NCBI RefSeq assembly: GCF_900106975.1
Contig: NZ_FNNU01000004.1
Coordinates: 248,001-312,000, forward strand
DNA: 64,000 nucleotides
Source of the DNA: Pseudomonas kuykendallii
Lineage (GTDB): Bacteria; Pseudomonadota; Gammaproteobacteria; Pseudomonadales; Pseudomonadaceae
Reading direction: 5' to 3'
Below the pieces are notes generated by a model. It ran no database searches. It was given only the letters and a program-made list of their open reading frames with translations, and was not told the DNA's origin. This document shows, in pieces, positions 63,979 to 64,000 of this stretch; the stretch's first letter is position 1, and each line of letters opens with the position of its first letter. The position numbers and the translations under genes are program-made.

Positions 63979-64000
63979 CGAGACCCTCCTCGGGTGGAGA

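Overview
The window is a GC-rich stretch of bacterial chromosome that reads as a Pseudomonas core genome, probably from the P. aeruginosa-related lineage but not P. aeruginosa itself. The evidence is the presence of close homologues of AmrZ, FlgM/FlgN, MotY, GloA, BfrB/Bfd, Kup, MetE/MetR and a PutA without a DNA-binding domain, together with gene pairs that match PAO1 neighbourhoods as I remember them (gloA-argG-motY-pyrC-rnt-bfd-bfrB-grxD-argF-ABC; the permease/nitrilase/LuxR trio; putA-putP). Coding density is high. I see no prophage, insertion sequence, integron, CRISPR array or restriction island.

Layout. 1-2.9 kb: flagellar and chemotaxis block (cheV fragment, flgA, flgM, flgN, ycgR) with a sigma-54-type element before flgA and a FliA-type element before flgM. 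2.9-10.6 kb: an MFS carrier with a glutamine-synthetase-like gamma-glutamylamine ligase, tRNA-Arg(CCU), a large 2-oxoacid:ferredoxin oxidoreductase with a divergent Lrp regulator, and a solitary phnN. 10.6-18.5 kb: amrZ, then the red/far-red sensing pair bphP-bphO, then the Lhr helicase. 18.6-23.3 kb: a small conserved protein, an array of four about 64-bp inverted-repeat units, an MFS carrier, and egtB-egtD (ergothioneine-type). 23.3-30.6 kb: a small winged-helix-like protein, a secreted subtilase with an altered catalytic triad, a small exported protein, a DEAD-box helicase, RarD, and a double-PAS hybrid histidine kinase. 30.6-44 kb: gloA, argG, motY, pyrC, rnt, bfd, bfrB, grxD, a molybdopterin oxidoreductase, two stand-alone response regulators flanking an unknown 81-residue protein, two small envelope proteins, argF and an ABC ATPase. 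44-64 kb: PhzF-like and YbaK proteins, kup, metE/metR, permease-nitrilase-LuxR, a zinc metallopeptidase, an OpgC-like membrane protein, small DNA-binding and HhH proteins, a lipoprotein hydrolase, putP and putA.

Regulatory logic visible in the DNA. Flagellar genes at opposite ends of a 33-kb span (flgM and motY) carry the same FliA-type promoter with 11-bp spacing. argG is preceded by two direct TGTCGC repeats 21 bp apart, which resemble the Pseudomonas ArgR operator. bfd has a Fur-box-like element. amrZ has an AlgU-like promoter and an AmrZ-like site. metE/metR share a TGAG-N5-CTCA palindrome. Two distant loci, MFS/egtB and the molybdoenzyme, share an ACCGGTCGG palindrome core.

No completely new multi-gene system is evident. 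The best leads are the alternating inverted-repeat array, the Asp-to-Glu subtilase with its small exported neighbour, the two-regulator operon around an unknown 81-residue protein, and the short HhH protein that ends before the usual catalytic aspartate. Locus numbers quoted for PAO1 are from memory, and no database search was run.
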